Assembly: GCA_964477065.1 (NCBI GenBank)
Contig: CAYZCU010000025.1
Span: 1-14,917, forward strand
Origin: 2-02-FULL-43-11-A sp964477065
GTDB taxonomy: Bacteria; Patescibacteriota; Microgenomatia; UBA1406; HO2-37-13b
DNA length: 14,917 nucleotides
Direction of reading: 5' to 3'
Shown here: positions 13,730 to 14,917 of the stretch, one piece after another
Position numbering within the stretch: position 1 is the first letter of the stretch
How the letters are laid out: each line of letters opens with the position of its first letter
Position numbers and translations under genes: made by a program
The notes under the pieces: model-generated
What the model saw: the letters and a program-made list of their open reading frames with translations, nothing else
The model's database searches: none
What the model was told of the DNA's origin: nothing

Positions 13730-13737
13730 GATCACAC

Positions 13738-14847
13738 ATGATTTCATTTAAAATGCAGATCAGTTTTTGTATCTTGTTTCTCTGCTTTTTTTCATATATC
13801 TTGAATCCATTTCAGGCTTATGCAACAGTCTGTAGTGGTGCTGATGATTGCCAAAGCAAAATTAGAGAATATGAAGCAAAATTGACAGAGGCTCGTGCTC
13901 AAAAAAACTCTCTGTCTTCTCAAATAAATTTAATCAATGCAAAAGTCAATCTTGCAAAAGCTCGCTTGGAGAAAACAACTGTTGAAGTGCAAACAACGAA
14001 GGAGGAAGTAGAGGATCTTACACATAAAATTGATCGCCTCAATGAATCTTTGGATCACGTTTCAAGTATTTTATTGGAGAAAATAATTGAAGGCTATAAA
14101 AATAGACACGTGAGTTTTCTTGACATCTTTTTCTCTCCAAAAGCAACAACGCTTGAAAATCAGCTCAAATATATCCGCTCTGCTCAAGAAAATGATCGCG
14201 TCCTGGCAATCCGGACTGAACAGATAAAAGTGAATTTCACAGAACAAAAAGATCTTCGTGAAAAAAAAGTTGTCCAGCTTGAGGAACTTGAAAACCAACT
14301 TGAAGTCCAAAAAGTTGAGCTTAATAATCAAGTTCAGCAAAAAGAATCCCTGTTGGATCAAACCAAAAACGATGAAAAACGCTACCAACAATTACTGAGT
14401 CAGGCTATGTCTGAGTATCAGGCAGTGAATCAAGCTATTCAGTCAGGACAAAAAGTCGGCCCTGTCAAACGTGGTGATGCCATTGCTCTTGTGGGTAATT
14501 CAGGCTTTCCACACTGCTCAACAGGGAAGCATTTGCACTTTGAGGTGCGCCGTGATGGCAAATGGGTCGATCCAGGTGAGTATCTCGGTAAGGATTGGCA
14601 GTGGCCACTCTCAGATCCCATTACGATCACCCAAGGCTTTGGTGTAACGCCATATTCATATGTGTACTCGTACAGTGGTGGTATTCACACGGGTTTTGAT
14701 ATGGTGAGCAACGGAAGTGATGTCATCAGGGCTGTTGCTGATGGAACGCTCTATTCTTCAAATCAAAATTGTAGTGGATCGATTATCAATATCCGATACA
14801 TCGATCATGGTGCTGGGCTGATGAGCTTTTATCTGCACGTGCAGTGA
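13738..14847 (+). CDS. secreted coiled-coil M23 (LytM-like) peptidase, halves in permuted order
   Basis: 369 residues. A signal peptide (1 to about 29, hydrophobic core ISFCILFLCFFSYIL, likely cut after AYA) is followed by long coiled coils (about 38-118 and 150-235), as in EnvC-type murein hydrolase activators. The metallopeptidase domain follows. In ordinary LytM domains the HxxxD zinc motif comes first and HxH last. Here GKHLHFEVR (H265, H267) precedes GGIHTGFD (H317, D321), and the protein ends at FYLHVQ (H367), the catalytic His loop. All zinc and catalytic residues are thus present but circularly permuted. I recall similar proteins in Patescibacteria. It would act outside the membrane on peptidoglycan cross-links. 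The CTAG repeat begins at its stop codon. Confidence 0.88.
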   Translation: MISFKMQISFCILFLCFFSYILNPFQAYATVCSGADDCQSKIREYEAKLTEARAQKNSLSSQINLINAKVNLAKARLEKTTVEVQTTKEEVEDLTHKIDRLNESLDHVSSILLEKIIEGYKNRHVSFLDIFFSPKATTLENQLKYIRSAQENDRVLAIRTEQIKVNFTEQKDLREKKVVQLEELENQLEVQKVELNNQVQQKESLLDQTKNDEKRYQQLLSQAMSEYQAVNQAIQSGQKVGPVKRGDAIALVGNSGFPHCSTGKHLHFEVRRDGKWVDPGEYLGKDWQWPLSDPITITQGFGVTPYSYVYSYSGGIHTGFDMVSNGSDVIRAVADGTLYSSNQNCSGSIINIRYIDHGAGLMSFYLHVQ

Positions 14848-14905
14848 TAGAAATCTAGAAACCTAGTGATCTAGTGATCTAGTGATCTAGTGATCTAGTG
14901 ATCTA
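14847..14905. repeat. tandem CTAG-N4 octamer array at the window end
   Basis: Starting at the last base of the peptidase stop codon, units of exactly eight bases follow: atagaaat, ctagaaac, then five identical copies of ctagtgat (14863-14902) and a partial cta, then a run of A. The unit contains the self-complementary CTAG, and its junctions create GATC. The degenerate copy at 661-700 has the same period. The array near the end of the sequence is a plausible reason for an assembly break. Confidence 0.9.
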
Positions 14906-14917
14906 AAAAATTGTATC

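Noticed and set aside
13688..13747. Upstream start of the FAD oxidoreductase at 13747
   Set aside because: The extra 20 residues precede the dinucleotide-binding motif without similarity to the family, overlap the divergent peptidase gene, and would place the consensus -10 box inside the coding region.
14847..14905. CRISPR array
   Set aside because: The 8-base units are contiguous, with no unique spacers and no cas genes.

Overview
The window looks like chromosomal DNA of a reduced, fast-evolving bacterium, most likely of the Candidate Phyla Radiation (Patescibacteria). This is an inference from gene content and style: short genes packed with overlaps, no recognisable Shine-Dalgarno sequence before any start, several short lineage-type hypotheticals, a DPPR-synthase-like UbiA protein, and an M23 peptidase with its catalytic halves in swapped order. 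There are no rRNA or tRNA genes, CRISPR arrays or transposases. The window opens inside a gene and ends in a short tandem repeat, which suggests an assembly contig; a 10-N gap lies at 861-870.

Layout. 1-124 is the 3' end of a Clp-family ATPase gene. 187-1522 is an accessory stretch of small unrecognised genes with strong sigma70-type promoters placed almost on top of the start codons. 1585-1932 encodes thioredoxin. On the minus strand, 6523 down to 1949 forms a deoxyribonucleotide module: nrdR, nrdA, nrdB and a hypothetical tail gene. NrdB has all six metal ligands but Phe in place of the radical Tyr, as in the Chlamydia-type (subclass Ic) enzyme. NrdR-box-like sites overlap the nrdR start. 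Thioredoxin, convergent with this operon, could supply its electrons.

6759-7373 (+) is a two-helix membrane protein whose 3' end overlaps a convergent PIN-family gene (7941-7309). That gene matches the HARP family of minimal protein-only RNase P (UPF0278 / MJ_0950 'RNA ligase partner' type). Upstream on the minus strand lie a UbiA-family prenyl-phosphate phosphoribosyltransferase-like gene, a DEDDy 3'-5' exonuclease-like gene and a hypothetical gene, 2-4 bases apart and probably one operon.

9920-10354 (+) is a YqeY/GatB-like protein, convergent with and overlapping RNase HII (10983-10342). 11060-12370 (+) is a MiaB-type methylthiotransferase without its TRAM domain. 13687-12404 (-) is an FAD-dependent oxidoreductase, and 13738-14847 (+) an exported coiled-coil M23 peptidase. 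A run of CTAG-N4 octamers follows; a related run lies at 661-700.

The most notable signals are the HARP-type RNase P, the Tyr-less NrdB, a pervasive promoter pattern with the -10 hexamer 5-8 bases before the start codon (leaderless mRNAs), the CTAG octamer repeats and the permuted M23 domain.
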